A stretch of 64,000 nucleotides of DNA from Cephalopachus bancanus (taxonomy: Eukaryota; Chordata; Mammalia; Primates; Tarsiidae): positions 2,666,001 to 2,730,000 of the forward strand of contig JAPVLO010000097.1 of NCBI GenBank assembly GCA_027257055.1, read 5' to 3'. Below the pieces are notes generated by a model. That model did not search any database, was not told the DNA's origin, and saw nothing but the letters and a program-made list of their open reading frames with translations. Of this stretch, positions 33,906 through 46,494 are shown piece by piece (positions within the stretch are counted from its first letter, which is position 1; each line of letters starts with the position of its first letter). Made by a program: the position numbers and the translations under genes.

Positions 33906-36515
33906 GTTTTCCTTGGTCCTCAAGCTAGATGTCTCAAAGTCAATCTAATATCTAGTATCTAATGCCATGAATAGGCCACTTTAAGCCTTTATCATACAGT
34001 AAGGAATCAAAAATGAAAGTCTGCCTGTAACTTCAGTAGTAAAAAGATCCCTGGTTGCTAATATGTTTTCTTCACAGCCTAGTAGCATCAAGTTCTAAAA
34101 ACCTCATTTTAATCTGGCTTACTTATTTTCTCTGTGGAGAAAAAGAAGAGTAATTTCAAGTATCTTTGCAGGCCTTTTATGTTATAGTGTTTGTGTTATT
34201 TATTTTATAGTTTAGTAGTGAATCTAATTTATACCAACTTAGGCAAAGATCTGAGTCTGACTAGAATCAACTTGTCATATTGTGAGTTTATCCATTAATT
34301 ATTCTACAGTTTGAATGTAGAAAATAAAAATGTTTGCATTTTTAGATGTTTCTTGCTTTATATTATGGGATATTATTTCAAGGAAATGTTCAAGTCCCTA
34401 TTTCTTAATTTATAATGTGGCCCCATTTAACTAAAAACAAAACTAAAACTAAATAAAATGTATTAAGATAGATAATCATACAAATGCTTGAAAGATAACT
34501 ACCTCTGGTCATTCTGTCTGTGTTTTATTGTTTGCCGCAGGTAACTAAGCAGCTAATGTCAATTCATTGATTCAACAAATTACCTTCTTTCAATGCACAA
34601 GAACTATCCAAGGTGCTGAAGACGTCAAATAACTCAGGTCTCATCCATTCCTCAATGATATAAATAATTGAATATATTACTAAAAATGCTATGATGCAAA
34701 TAATAACCTTGAGGGCATAATATAAGTAGTTTCCAAGTAATTTATTTTTATTAATTCTAATTTTTATATAAAATTTAGAGTTAGGCAATCACTTTGGTTC
34801 AGCAGTAAAATACTATCATGGGTCAGTCTTCAGCTAAAATGTAGGCAGTAGCTCATTTTACAACCAGAGGAAAGTCAACCAAGCAGTTTATACTGCCAAA
34901 TAAGAAGTCTATAAATTCAAAAGATTAGTGTCAGGCCTAGGGCTTTTTCATTTACTTAAACTGTACAAAACTTAAGTTGCACACTCATCTCACTTTTTCC
35001 ACGTGGTGAGTTTGATCAAATACTAGAATTAAGTCTCCAGGTATAGAAGTGAAACATTTCTTTTCTCTTAAAGTTAATAGAATTAGTAATGTGCACATAA
35101 AAGGAAAGGTGATGATAATTCCATGAAAGTTCAGGTCAGAAAACCACTCCGAAGTTACAAAATTCCCTTAATGTCAATAATAATTCACCTGAATAAATAC
35201 CTACTATCTTAACACCATGACTTTTTTACTTTTCAGACAATATGTAAGACTGTTTGATGCCAGTAGTAGAGGAAATTAAAACTATGATTTTTATGTAGTA
35301 CCTGGGCAGATATCTTCACTGAATTTTAATGCTAAAAAGATAATATGTACATTGTCTGTCTACTGTTTGTCTTAGAGAATCAAACTGCTTAAACTTTCAG
35401 CAGTAAGTTATAAATATAAAACTTAAATAAATAAAGGAATCAGTGAGATTTTTTCCCCTAATAACTGTACTTGAAAAAGCAATAATAAATAGCAAGGTTT
35501 TATTTTTTCATATTGAAATTTAACATGTTTTCAATTTCTTTGTTCATCTCAGTTTTACAGACAAAATTACTGAAATGAGCCAGCTTTCCCCCAGGTATTA
35601 AGAAAATCTCTTAAGTTTCTCCTTCGTAAATGTTTTGGTACGTGATCAGATAGAGGAGTGGAATACTGAAAAAGGAATATGTCAGAATTATTTTAAGAAT
35701 AAAAATGTCATGCACCAGGAGAATAATTGATGTTGCCCTCTTGAACTCCATTTTTGAATGTCATTTGGGGATCTCTATAAAAGTAATTTTTGTAAATAGA
35801 CCTGATAACACAAACACAAGTACAATGTATCTGTTTGCAAAAGCAAAGGCATAGAGATAAACATGATTCATCAAATCATAAATCTCTAACATTATCTGTC
35901 TATCTCTTTAAAAAACTTATAGTTTATTACTATTTCTGTAAATTTATCGTAAAAATCTTTGATCCAATTGGCATAGGTGCTGTTTTATTTTGTTTTGTTT
36001 TGCGTTCTTTTAGTGCTCAGGCATTTACAAACTAGTTTTATTTTATTATAAATATTATAATGTGAAAATTAATAAGTAAAACAGCTTTTTATTTGACCTT
36101 AGTCACACTGTAAAAATAATTATATCAATATATCAGTTTATATTATTTTCATAAGATTTGTGTTCTGGAGAACTGACTGGACAATTATTTTTTTGTATTG
36201 TTTAGTTCACCATACCAGCAGGATACATTTCATGTTTTTCAGATTTATTTCAAGCAACTTTAAAACACTATCTACACTTTCATTTGAAACAAGCACTTGT
36301 TTAAATATCCATGGACTTACATATAAATCAGTTCTATTGAGTGAAAAATTAGTTTATGAGCCAGTAAATATCAGGAAGTCATAGTTTCTAGTCTGGTCAT
36401 ATATTGTTCATTAACTCAATTCATCCCTTCTCACTGTTACATTTTTGAAAAGTGGATCTATTTGTGGTACTGGTTAAGGATGCTCAGATAGTCACTGTCT
36501 CTAATTTTTTTTTAA
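33903..36515. other. Non-genic DNA, 2.6 kb
   Basis: No supported gene. 'gattcaacaaattacctt' with 'ctatccaaggtgctgaagac' (34572-34625) faintly resembles an old dispersed repeat beginning 'attcaacaaatatttattg'. Otherwise nothing nameable. Confidence 0.4.
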
Positions 36516-36844
36516 AAGAAAGCACTAGCCGGGCTCGGTGGCTCAGCTTGTAATTCCGCGCCTTTGGGAGGCTGAGGTGAGTGGATTGCCTGAGGCCGCG
36601 GGTTTGAGACCCGCCTGGGCAGCGAGACCTCATCTCTACAATAAATCAAAAAATTAGCCGGGCGTGGTAGCGCGCGCCTGAAATTCCTACTACTCGGAAA
36701 ACTGAGGCGGAAGGATCGCCGGAGCCCGGCAGGTCGAGGCTACGGTGGGCAGGAGCAGCCACTGCACTCCAGTCTGGGCGACAGAGTGAGACTCCAACTC
36801 AAAAAAAAAAAAAAAAAAAAAAAAAGAAGAAGAAGAAAGCACTA
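36516..36844 (+). mobile_element. Alu SINE, plus strand, young-looking
   Basis: Full dimer 36528-36832 with a long A run (over 20) then AAG repeats. Perfect 12-bp duplication 'aagaaagcacta' (36516-36527 and 36833-36844), preceded by a TTTTAAAA site typical of L1 endonuclease. Many CpGs persist. B-box stem GCGGG/CCCGC intact, loop TTTGAGA. Confidence 0.96.
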
Positions 36845-37744
36845 ATTATATAGAAATATTAAAAGTTTTTTCCATAGTCCCACAATTTGATTTGCTTTTA
36901 TAAAAATGTAGCAATTGTAAAAATGCAAATGTTGTCAGTGGACAACATATGAATATATATATGCTAGCATATATACATATATATTTTTAGAATAACTATC
37001 TCTCTTTGGATTTCTCATCTATAAAATTGAATTTATAAAAATGTTTTATGAAACTACACTTCTATAATAACCCAAGGAGGGGGATATGGTAAGTATTTAC
37101 AAGATATAAAAAGCAATAATAATTCTAGGAATAGGTATATTCTTAATGTAAGAAATTTATAATATTATAATTTTCTTATACAACTTAGTGGAAACCTCAG
37201 TGGATACTTTACCTATGGATTTTGGTAAGATTTTACTGAAGAAATCAAAGAAAGGGTAGCTACTTAGAAAGAAAGAAAATGTTTAGTCATTTTATATTTT
37301 TTTCATCAAAAAATATAAAATCTGAAGTAATTGTTAAACAATATGGAGGTCTACTTTAAGCCATTTCAAAGGTCATAAAGCAGAGAATAAAACTAAAAAT
37401 AAGCAGTAACTTCCTAACTAAAATGCATTAATCTGCTTAAAGTATCTATTTTACTGATGCTTTATAGGCTGCTTGACAAAATGCATCATAAATTCAGGGA
37501 CAACCAGTGAAATCGATAAAAGGAAACTGCGTGCCCTCAGTAAGTTGCAGACAATCAGGGCACCTGAGTTGTTTTGACCAGGGAATGTTCATCTACATTC
37601 AAACAGACCACCATATAGACTATGTTCAAATAGACCAGCAATATTAGACCATCATATTAGAAAAATCCAAACAAAAATAAAAGCAAGTATTAAAAATAGC
37701 AATAATAAATCTTTAAATGAGGGTTTTCAACATGCCATGACATT
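36845..37744. other. Non-genic DNA, AT-rich
   Basis: Contains a TA/GCTAGC-centred palindromic patch at about 36952-36985. No gene. Confidence 0.4.
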
Positions 37745-37905
37745 TTCTAGGAGATATCCTCACATAATGTCCTCCCATTTAACATAAAAAGAAACTGAAG
37801 CACAAGTAAATTTTCCCCAGACTACACAGCTAGTAAATGGCAGAGGTGGGATTCAAACACAGACAGATTTGGATTAGAATTTGCATTTTTCAACATTATG
37901 CTTTA
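37745..37905 (+). repeat. MIR SINE relic (clear)
   Basis: 'aagaaactgaagcacaagta', 'ttccccagactacacagcta', 'gtaaatggcagaggtgggat', 'tcaaacacagacagatttgg' follow the MIR consensus closely. The best preserved MIR in the window. Confidence 0.8.
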
Positions 37906-38220
37906 TGATTATCAAATATCAAAGAAGGAGGCATAAGTGGGTTCAGCATATTGATATGGGCTAACTGTTGAAGGGAATGAAAAGCACATGTATTTCAATT
38001 ACTTATAGCTTTTAGTACCAGATTTCTAATTCTCTCTTATATTTCTCCAAAATCACTTTTATGATTTTATTAGATACCACATTTGCCCTTCAAATTCTGA
38101 AGATCCACTAACCTTTCAGCACATCTCAATGTTTTGGTTCCCTTGGTTCTTGAAAAAATATTTTTTAAAATTAAAAACTCTATAGCCTACAAAATATGTG
38201 GATTATATTAATAAAGCCCA
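37906..38220. other. Non-genic DNA
   Basis: Nothing recognised. Confidence 0.4.
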
Positions 38221-38240
38221 TGTATTTTCTTTTATTTAAA

Positions 38241-38429
38241 CTATTTTTAACTTTTAAAGTATTTATTTTAAAGATGTGGGGTACAATTCAGGTTTAGGTA
38301 TACAAATATTCATTACGCAGGTACCCTTGTTGATGAGGTGTGCCCCCCTTTCCCCAGGCAGATTCCCGCTACCGCCAATCCAACCTCCCCATCTCCCCAA
38401 TCCCCTGCAGTTTCCTGCTACTGTCAAAC
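38241..38429 (-). mobile_element. L1-B: short 5'-truncated L1, 3' piece
   Basis: Complement of the L1 3' UTR: 'ggggtacaattcaggtttag', 'gtatacaaatattcattacg', 'caggtacccttgttgatgag'. It stops at 'ctactgtcaa' and continues, with only a base or so lost or overlapping, at 45412. Flanks 'tgtattttcttttatttaaa' (38221-38240) and 'tgtactcttttgtttaaa' (45515-45532) may be its target duplication. Confidence 0.82.
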
Positions 38430-38710
38430 TTTTTTAAAATGTATTTCTGATTTATTTGTTCTATCTGTAGAAGTATCCGAGGGGTGGGGACCTTGACCAC
38501 TTTTTATTTTTATTTTTTATTTTAAAATTGTGGGATACTATTCAGGGTTAGGTATGAAAATATTCATTGTGCAGGTAGCCTTGTTGATGAGGTGTGTCCC
38601 CACTTCGCCAGGCAGTTTCCCATTACTGCCAATCCCACCTCCCAGCCACCTCGCACCCTCGCAGTTTCAAGCTACTGTCGATCCCTTTCTTACAGTAGTA
38701 CAATAGTTGT

Positions 38711-41700
38711 TCAAGGTCCATTTATTAGTGAGAACATATGATACTTAGTTCTTTGTTTCTGTGAAAGATCACCCAGTATTATACACTCTAAGTCCATCCA
38801 GGTTGCTGCAAAGTTCATGATTTTGTTCTTCTTGTAGCTGCATTATGTATATGTACCACATTTTTTTTAACCAGTGTTCTTTTGAAGGGCAGCATAGTTG
38901 GTTCCATGTTCTTGCTATTGTGAACAATTCTGTGATAAACATACTTGTGCAGGTATCTATTTTATAGAGTGATTTGAGTTCTTCTGGGCATATTCCCAGT
39001 AGAGGGATTGCAGGGTCATATGGAAGGTTGATTTTTAGAACTTTTAGGAATCGCCACACTGTTTTCCACAGAGAATGTACTAGTTTACATTCCCAGCAAC
39101 ACTGTAGAAGTGTTCCCTTTTTGCCACATTCCCTCAGCATCGTTTTTTTTTTTTTTTAGTTATTGCTGATGGCCATTTTGACTAGAGTTAGGTGGTATCT
39201 CAGTCTAGTTTTAATTTGCATTTCCTTGATAACTAGTGAGGCTGAACATTTTTTCATGTATCTGTTGGCTGCTCATATGTCTTCTTTTAAGAACTGTATA
39301 TTCATATATTTTGCCCAGTTTGTAATGGGGCTGTTTTGTTTGTTTGTTTGTTTGTTTCATTTCAGCATGTGTGAGTTTCTTGTAGATCCTAGAAATTAGA
39401 CCTTTGTCAGACATAGATTTGGCAAATATTTTTTCCTAGTCTGTAGGCTGTCTCCCTGCTCTCCTGGTGGTTTCTTTGGCTTTGTAGAAGGTTATTAGTT
39501 TGATGAGGTCCCACTTGTCTTTCTTATCTCTTATGGCATGGGCACTTGGAGTTTTGATTGGGAATTGGTTGCCAATTCCAATTTCCATAAGAGTGTCTCC
39601 TGCATTTTCTAAGGTTCTCATAGTTTGAGGTTTTACGTTTTGGTCTCTGATCCATTTAGAGTTGATTTTTGTGTATGGGTATAGGTATGGGTCCTGTTTC
39701 AACCCTCTGCATGTGGTCAGCCAGTTTTCTGAGCACCATTTACTCAATAGGTTCTACTCTTCCCAGTGGTTGGTGGTGGAGACTTTATCAAAGATGAGTT
39801 GAATAAGAAATTGAGGTTTCCCTTCTGGAATCTCAATTCTATACCAGTGGTCTATATGCCTATTCTTGTACCAACACTAGACTGTTTTGATTATTGTAGC
39901 TTTATAATAAAGTTTAAAATCTGGGAGTGTGATACCTCCTGCTTTGCTTTTTTTTTTTTTTTTTTTTTGGTTTGGTTTGGTTTTAGCTGAGGATTGATTT
40001 CACTATATGTGGTCATTTATGTTTCCATATGAATTCGTATATTGTTATTTCTAGGTCTGAGAAGAGTGTTGCTAGTAATTTCATGGGTATTGCATTAAAT
40101 CAGTAGACTGTCTTAGGTAGGATGGACATCTTAACAATGTTGATTCTTCCAATTCGTGAGCATGGAATGCTTTTCCACTTGTTTGTGTCATCTTTATTTC
40201 TTTGAGCAGTTTTTTTGTAGTTTTCATTGCAAAGGTCTTTCATGTCTCTGGTTAGGAAAATGTCAAGGTATGTTTTGTGTGTGTGTGGCTATTATGAATG
40301 GAACTGGGTTTTTTATTTGGGTTTCTCTTTGTTTATTATTGGTATATAGAAATGTGATTGTCTTTTGCACATATATTTTATACCTTGATACTTTGCCAAA
40401 GTCCTTTATTAGTGCAAGGAAGTTTCTGACAGATTTGCTTGGGTTTTCTAGGTATAGAATCATATCATCTGCAAAGAGGGATAAATTGATTTCTTCATTT
40501 CCTATTTGGATACCATTGATCACATTCTTTTCTCTGATTCCTCTAGGTAGAACTTCCAAAACTATGTTGAACAGGAGGAGTGAGAATGGGCATCCTTGCC
40601 TTGTTCTAGTTTTCAGGGAAATCGTTCTAATTTCTGTCTGTTTAGCAGTATGCTGACTGTGTATTTCTCATAGATGGCTCTTACTATTTTGAGGTATGTT
40701 CCATCTATGCTTAGATGTCTAAGGATTTTTATCAAAAAGGGGTGATAGATTTTAACAAAAACTTTTTCTGCATCTAATGCTATGATCATTTTTTTTTATT
40801 TTTACATCTGCTGTTGTATTTAATTACATTTATAGTCTTATAAATGTTCGACCAGCCTTGCATCCTAAGGATGAGCCTACTTGGTCTATATGTGTTGTTG
40901 AATCCAGTTTGCTAGGATCTTGTTTAGAATTTTAGCATCGATGTTCATCAAGGATATTGGTAGTTCTCTTTCTTCGTTCTATCTTTACCTGGCTTGGGTA
41001 GTTCTCTTTCTTCGTTCTATCTTTACCTGGCTTGGGTATCAATGCGATGTCAGCTTCATAAAATGATTTGGAGAGAGTTCTATCTTTCTCAATTACTTGG
41101 AATACTTTCAATAGGATTGGTATTAGTTCCTCCTTGTATGTTTTGTAGAATTCTGCTGGAGAGTCATCTGGTCCAGGGCTATTTTTTGTAGGTAGTTTTC
41201 TCATGACATAGTTAATCTCCTGGACTGTTATTTGTCTATTTAGCATCTGATTTCCTCTTGTATCAACCTGGGGAGATTGTGTGATGTCAGGAAGTCCTCC
41301 ATTTCCTTTAGGTTTTCAAGTTTGTTTCCATACAAGTGTAAATAGTAGTCTCTGATAATCTTTTGTATTTCTTCAGGGTCAGTTGGTACTTCATCTTTGG
41401 TGTTTCTAATTGAGTTTATTTGAACTTTTTTCTCTCTTTTTCTTGGTCAGTCTAGCTAGGGGACCATCAATCTTGTTTATCCTTTCAAAGAACGAGGTTT
41501 TTGTTTCATTGATTTTTTGTATTATCTTTTTGTCTTCTATGTCCCAGATTTGGACTTTTATTTTGTTTATCTGGATTCTTCTGCTGAAGTTAGGGTTTTG
41601 GTGCTCTTGCTTTTCCAGCTTCCTTAGGTGACTTGTTATGCTGTTAACTTGTGGATCTTTACATTTTCTTCATGTGTGTTTGTAGAGGTATGAATTCCCC

Positions 41701-42585
41701 TCTTACTATGGCTTTCATGGCATCCCAGATGTTTTGGCAAGATGTTTCTTCATTTTCATTTGTTTCCAGGTATCTCTTAATCTCTGTTTTGGTTTCCATG
41801 TTGACCCAGGAGTTACTAGCATCATACTGTTTCGTGTCTATGTCTTTGGGGGTTTTGGGAGATCTTTGTTGGTGTTGATATTTAACTTTATTTCACTGAG
41901 GTCTGATAAGGTGCATAACAGAATTTCAATCTCATGAAATTTGTTTATGCTTGATTTATGGCCAATGATGTGGTTGATCTTAGAGTGCATTCCATGTGGT
42001 GATGAGTAGAATGTATGTTATGTGGTTTTTGAGTGGAGTGTTCTGTAGGTATCAATTAAGTCCATTTGGTCAAGAGTCACATTGAGGTTCCAGATCGCCT
42101 TGCTGATTTTTGTCTTGATGATCTGTCTAGGGCTGTGAGTAGGGTATTAAATTCCCCAGCTATGATAGTGTTAGAGTCAATATCTTTTTTTTGCCTAGAA
42201 ACTTCTTTATGAAAGTTGGTGCTCCTGTGTGCAGTGCATATATGTTTAGGATGGCTATTTCTTGTTGATGGATTGACTCTTTACCATTATATATTGACCA
42301 TCTGTTTTGGTTTTTTTTTTGATTTTCAATAGCTTAAAGGGTATTTTGTCTGATATTAAGATCGCAACTTCTGCTTTCCTTTGTGTTCCATTCACCTGAA
42401 ATTTTGCTTCCCATCCTCTTACTTTGAGTCTGTGAGTGTCCTTTCTGATGAGATGCATCTCTTGGAGACAGTATATTGCTGCCTCATGATTTTATCCATT
42501 TTGCCATTCTAAGTCTTTTTAGTGTCACATTTAATTCTTTCGCATTCAGGCTAATTATTGAAATATGAGAGTTTATCCCTGTCAT
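38711..42585 (-). pseudogene. L1-C ORF2 relic
   Basis: Near the full ORF2 length (about 3.9 kb), so all three regions were present: endonuclease N-terminus from ATG 42583-42585, reverse transcriptase with a readable [15 protein letters not shown] block in the piece 40263-40559, and the C-terminal region ([19 protein letters not shown], 38769-39140). Stops and frameshifts divide it. One of them is a perfect 38-bp tandem duplication at 40961-41036, which changes the frame. Not functional. Confidence 0.9.
40961..41036. repeat. Perfect 38-bp tandem duplication
   Basis: 40961-40998 and 40999-41036 are identical (begin tagttctctttcttcgttct, end cctggcttggg). The duplication is absent from L1-A, L1-D and L1-E at the same place, so it arose after insertion. 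Confidence 0.95.
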
Positions 42586-42847
42586 GAGGTTCTTATTGAG
42601 TTGTTGCTATTCCTGTTTGTCTGTTGTCTTTCTTTTGACTTATGGGTTGATTCATGTGTGTTTTCAATCCTCTTCCTGCACTCTTGTGAAGAACGTTGTT
42701 GTTCTTTTTTCCCTTTCTTCTGGTTTAATACTTTCTTAAGTGTTTCTCATAGAGCTGGTCTAAAGGCAGCGTAAGTTCTTAGGGATTAACTATCTGGGAA
42801 GGATTTCAATTGTCACTCACCTATGAAGCTTAGCTAAGCTTGGTAGG

Positions 42848-43676
42848 TTATTCTTGCTTAAATTTTTTTTCTTTGAGATCTTTGAAGATTGGGCTCCAAG
42901 CTCTGCTAGCCTGAAGTGTTTCTGTAGATAAATCTGCCACTAATCTAATTGGTCTTCCCTGGTAGCTAGTCTGACCTTTTTCTCTTGCTGCCTTTAGGAT
43001 TTTTTCTTTTATACCTACTTTGTTTAAGTGGATTACTATGTGTCTAGGAGTTGGTCTTCTCATTTGTTGTCTTGCAGGGGTTCTCTGAATCTCTTGTGTT
43101 TGAATGGTTGCATCGCTGATGAAATGAAGGAAGTTTTCTTGAATAATTTCATGGGATGTTTGTTCCAGGATGGCCTCTGTCTTTTTCTGCCTCAGGAAGT
43201 CCAATTACTCTTAAGTTCGGCCTCTTGAAATAATTGCTTATCTCTTGAAGGTTTTGGTCTGTCTTTTCAAGCTTCTTTTCTATGTTTTTGACAGTTTGGG
43301 TTAGTTCTATATTTTGGTCCTCAATGTCTGAGATTCTTTCTTCTGCTTGACTGATTCTGCTTTCCATGCTTATCGGTTTGTTATTTATTTCATTCACAGT
43401 ATTCTTTACTGCTGTTATCTCAGTTATCAACTTCTTCCTATTTTCCTATTTGTCTCTCCTCAACTCTTTTTATTCTCTCTATTAATGTCTTGATATCTGG
43501 CTTTGTAGTTTGAGACCAGTCATTCTGGGGATTCTTCATTGTTTGCATTCCAAAGTCTGTTTTTTCAGTGTCTGACTTCCCAGGGATTTGTGTGAGACCC
43601 ATATTCTTCTTTGGTTTTTCTCTGGTTGTGTAGATTTTCCTCCCCCCACTTTTTCCACATTCTTCTTTAATTCCGT
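42848..43676 (-). pseudogene. L1-C ORF1 relic
   Basis: Three overlapping frame pieces: 43438-43704 (ends in a coiled-coil start, LIERIKRVEERQ), 43149-43430 (EITAVKNTVNEINNKP, RISDIEDQNIELTQ) and 42848-43204 (RNA-binding C-terminus, EIQRTPARQQMRRPTP, SYQGRPIRLVADLSTE). Family-typical RNA-binding coiled-coil protein. The expected start reads ACG at 43674-43676, so it is lost. Very similar to the ORF1 of L1-E. Confidence 0.9.
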
Positions 43677-44250
43677 TGTTCAGTGATGGTGGGGATGCTT
43701 TCACTTCTGTTTGCTCAATCTCCTATTCTTCCTTATGTGGATACTCTGGCTTTGTTCACTTCTGAAGCTGGACTGTGGGTTGGGGGCTGTACTTTTTATA
43801 ATTTAGACATTTAATTGAGGGGGGAGCTGTGATTCAAAATCTATCTGCAGATCTCAATATCCATTGACAGGTGTATGGGCACCCTGGAATCTACTTCCCA
43901 TTTCCTGACAATCTGTCCATGCAGTGGGGGTTTAGGTTTGCTCCCTGGAAGCAAAATGAGGTAAGAAAAAGGAAAATAATGGAAAAGGGAAGGAGGAGAA
44001 GCAAGAAGAAGTTGGAGAGAGAAGAGAGTAAGAGGGGAAACAGACAGACATACCAGCTAACAAATGAAAAGAGACACAAAGACAGAAAAGAGGGAGAGAA
44101 AAAAAACCTAAAATATACACATAATCATACACATAGTCCAACAATAATCTGCCTATTGATGTACTCTTCCTATACACACACAGAAAGTCTAAAGGATAGA
44201 GAAAAGATCAGTAAAATAACAAAAACAAAGCAAGTATGAAAACTTTATCA

Positions 44251-44550
44251 GCTGGGCTCAGTGGCTCAGCCTGTAATCCCATGCCTTTGGGAGCCTGAGG
44301 TGAGTGGATTGCCTGAGCCCGTGGGTTCGAGACCCACCTGGGCAGGCGAGACCTCATCTCTACAATAAATCAAAAAATTAGCCAGGCATGGTAGCGCACA
44401 CCAGTAGTTCCAGCTACTTGGAAAACTGAGGCAGAAGGATCACTGGAGCCCAGCAGGTCAAGGCTGCGGTGGCCGGGAGCAGCCACAGCACTCCAGTCTG
44501 GGTGACAGAGTGAGACTCCAACTCAAAAAAAAAAAAAAGAAAGAAAAAAG
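44251..44550 (+). mobile_element. Alu SINE in the L1-C 5' UTR (antisense to it)
   Basis: Plus-strand Alu from 'gctgggctcagtggctcag' to A run. Duplication 'actttatca' (44242-44250 and 44551-44559). B-box stem reads GTGGG/CCCAC: both strands of the stem changed together, still paired. Confidence 0.95.
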
Positions 44551-45411
44551 ACTTTATCAAAAACAGAAATAGACAAAAACAACTAAAACAAAAAACATAT
44601 AAAAATAAGCAAAACAACCAGACAAAAAATAAAAATAAAAAAATAAAAACAAGAAACCAAACTCGCTCTGAGGTCATTCCTGTAAGCCCAGTGTCTTTTG
44701 CTCTGATCTCTAGCCCCTCCCCTCTAGCTCAGAGCGGACGGATAGAGTTACTCACAGCTGGGTCAGATGCCCCAGGCCTACTTTGGAAGGAGGGTAGATC
44801 AGATCTGTACTCAGCTGGCTTGCTGCTTGTCAAGTCTGCCACTCAGATCTGACCTGTTTGTGTGTGATTCAGCATGTGGGAGGGGCTTTTGTCTCTCTCC
44901 ATTTTATGAGATTACCTTAGGTCCCAAGTTGGAGGCCTGGTGGAGCTAGGTACAGCTGGACAGGGCAATGTAGATCTCTGCCTGGTCCTGGGATAGAGAA
45001 AGTGGCTGTGGTCAGCATCTCCTCACTGGGCATGCAGCACTTCTCCGGTTTTCCCCAATCCTCTCCCTCCACTGACCAGATCCGGGGTTCCAGCTGATCT
45101 GCTATAACAGATGATGGTGTGAGCCAGATGTCAGATAAAGAGAATCAGCTGGTTTCGGCAGGAGAGTCCCATGAGCAGCATAGGATCTTGTGAGCATGCC
45201 CACGCTCCTATCTCAGGGCAGCTGGTGATTGCAGTCATTCTCAGTGTGTGGGGGGGGTGCCCAGGTCCACAAACCCAAGTCTCCCCTCAGAGGGACTTTC
45301 ACTCTCCCACCAGCATGCACATATTCACACAGAGAATCTTTATGGACACTTGCCTTTGCAGAGACTCACAGTACGGACCTGTCTAGTTGGCATCTTAAGG
45401 TCTGCCCCAAC

Positions 45412-45514
45412 CTTTACTTATAGTATTACGATGGTTGTTCAACATCTACTTATGAGTGAGAACATGTGATACTCAGTTCTTAGTTTCTGTGAAAGTTCAC
45501 TCAGTATTGCCCCT
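45412..45514 (-). mobile_element. L1-B: 5' piece
   Basis: 'cttatagtattacgatggtt', 'gttcaacatctacttatgag', 'tgagaacatgtgatactcag', 'ttagtttctgtgaaagttca' continue the L1 3' end seen at 38241-38429. The total L1-B is only about 290 bp. Confidence 0.85.
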
Positions 45515-45532
45515 TGTACTCTTTTGTTTAAA

Positions 45533-46144
45533 AAAAATAGTTTGCTTATATACCATGATTATCATGTGCATTTAAAAACTGGCCAAAAGGCTGAAAATCA
45601 GGTATAATAAGTTGTAATTAATTAACCTGTAAGAAATTAAATAGTTTCAGACCTTTCTTATCAGAAAAATTCATTAATTATCTAACATAAGCAGTAAGCA
45701 AGCATACAAATTAAGTTTGTAAGTGAAACTAATTTGAGACTTCATAATAACAGAGCTAGGAAATAAGTTGTGAGACTTCCTAGGACTCAGAAATATAGCC
45801 AGTTCCAGAAGATCACAGTCTGTGATATTTATTTTTAGAGCTTTGTATTCTGTGGTTATCAACAAATCTAAGATTGAAGGAAGTTTTTCTTACCTAGGTT
45901 TACAAATTTCCTCTATGAATGTGCATTTTAATCTTAATTAATTTTTCCTCTGCATCTGTAGTTTATTTGTTTAATAATGAAGAGACATGAATGACTGATC
46001 TTGATTCTCAACTATTTTTAAATTAGTTGATGCATTACTTCCTAATGCCTTTTTATGTACAACATAATCGAGTATATATTTTGACTTGGCAGAAAGCCAT
46101 GAAAAAGAAGCTTAACTACCAAAAGAGTGTCCTCATGCTGTGAT

Positions 46145-46146
<2 letters not shown>
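45533..46146. other. AT-rich non-genic DNA
   Basis: Nothing recognised between the two L1 blocks. Confidence 0.45.

Positions 46147-46187
<41 letters not shown>
46147..46187. repeat. (AC)n microsatellite
   Basis: About 20 perfect AC units. Confidence 0.96.
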
Positions 46188-46188
<1 letters not shown>

Positions 46189-46494
46189 GCATAGAAGTTA
46201 CAATAGGCTGGTGATCAAGAATCTAAGGTACTAGTAATAGTTCTCACTAGGACACATTTTTATCTTAGATAAAAGGATTTAGTACTATTGATGGTACCTT
46301 GAACTCTTTTTTTTTAATTTAAAGATGTGGGGTACAATTCAGGATTAGGTATACAAGTGGACATCATACAGGTAAAATGTGGACGTCCTTTTGGTCCCCC
46401 ACTTTGTTTGGTTTGAAATTAGGTACCCTTCTTAATGTTGTGTCCCTCCTCCCACCCTGGCTACTGCCAATTCTTATAGTATTATGGTAAATGT

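Larger units (their letters stand above)
38433..45411 (-). mobile_element. L1-C: near full-length L1 inserted in L1-B, minus strand
   Basis: Borders come from L1-B resuming on both sides. On plus: a 64-bp non-L1 segment (38437-38500), A/T tail (38501-38523), 3' UTR, broken ORF2 (38711-42585), broken ORF1 (42848-43676), 5' UTR (43677-45411) holding one Alu (44251-44550). Its 5' UTR and ORF1 resemble those of L1-E rather than L1-A and L1-D. The extra segment at the 3' side looks like a 3' transduction. Dead: frameshifts and stops in both frames. Confidence 0.9.

Noticed and set aside
43891..44239. Charged open frame of 122 codons (+) and its antisense partners
   Set aside because: They fall in purine-rich L1-C 5' UTR; no domain and no counterpart frame in L1-E.
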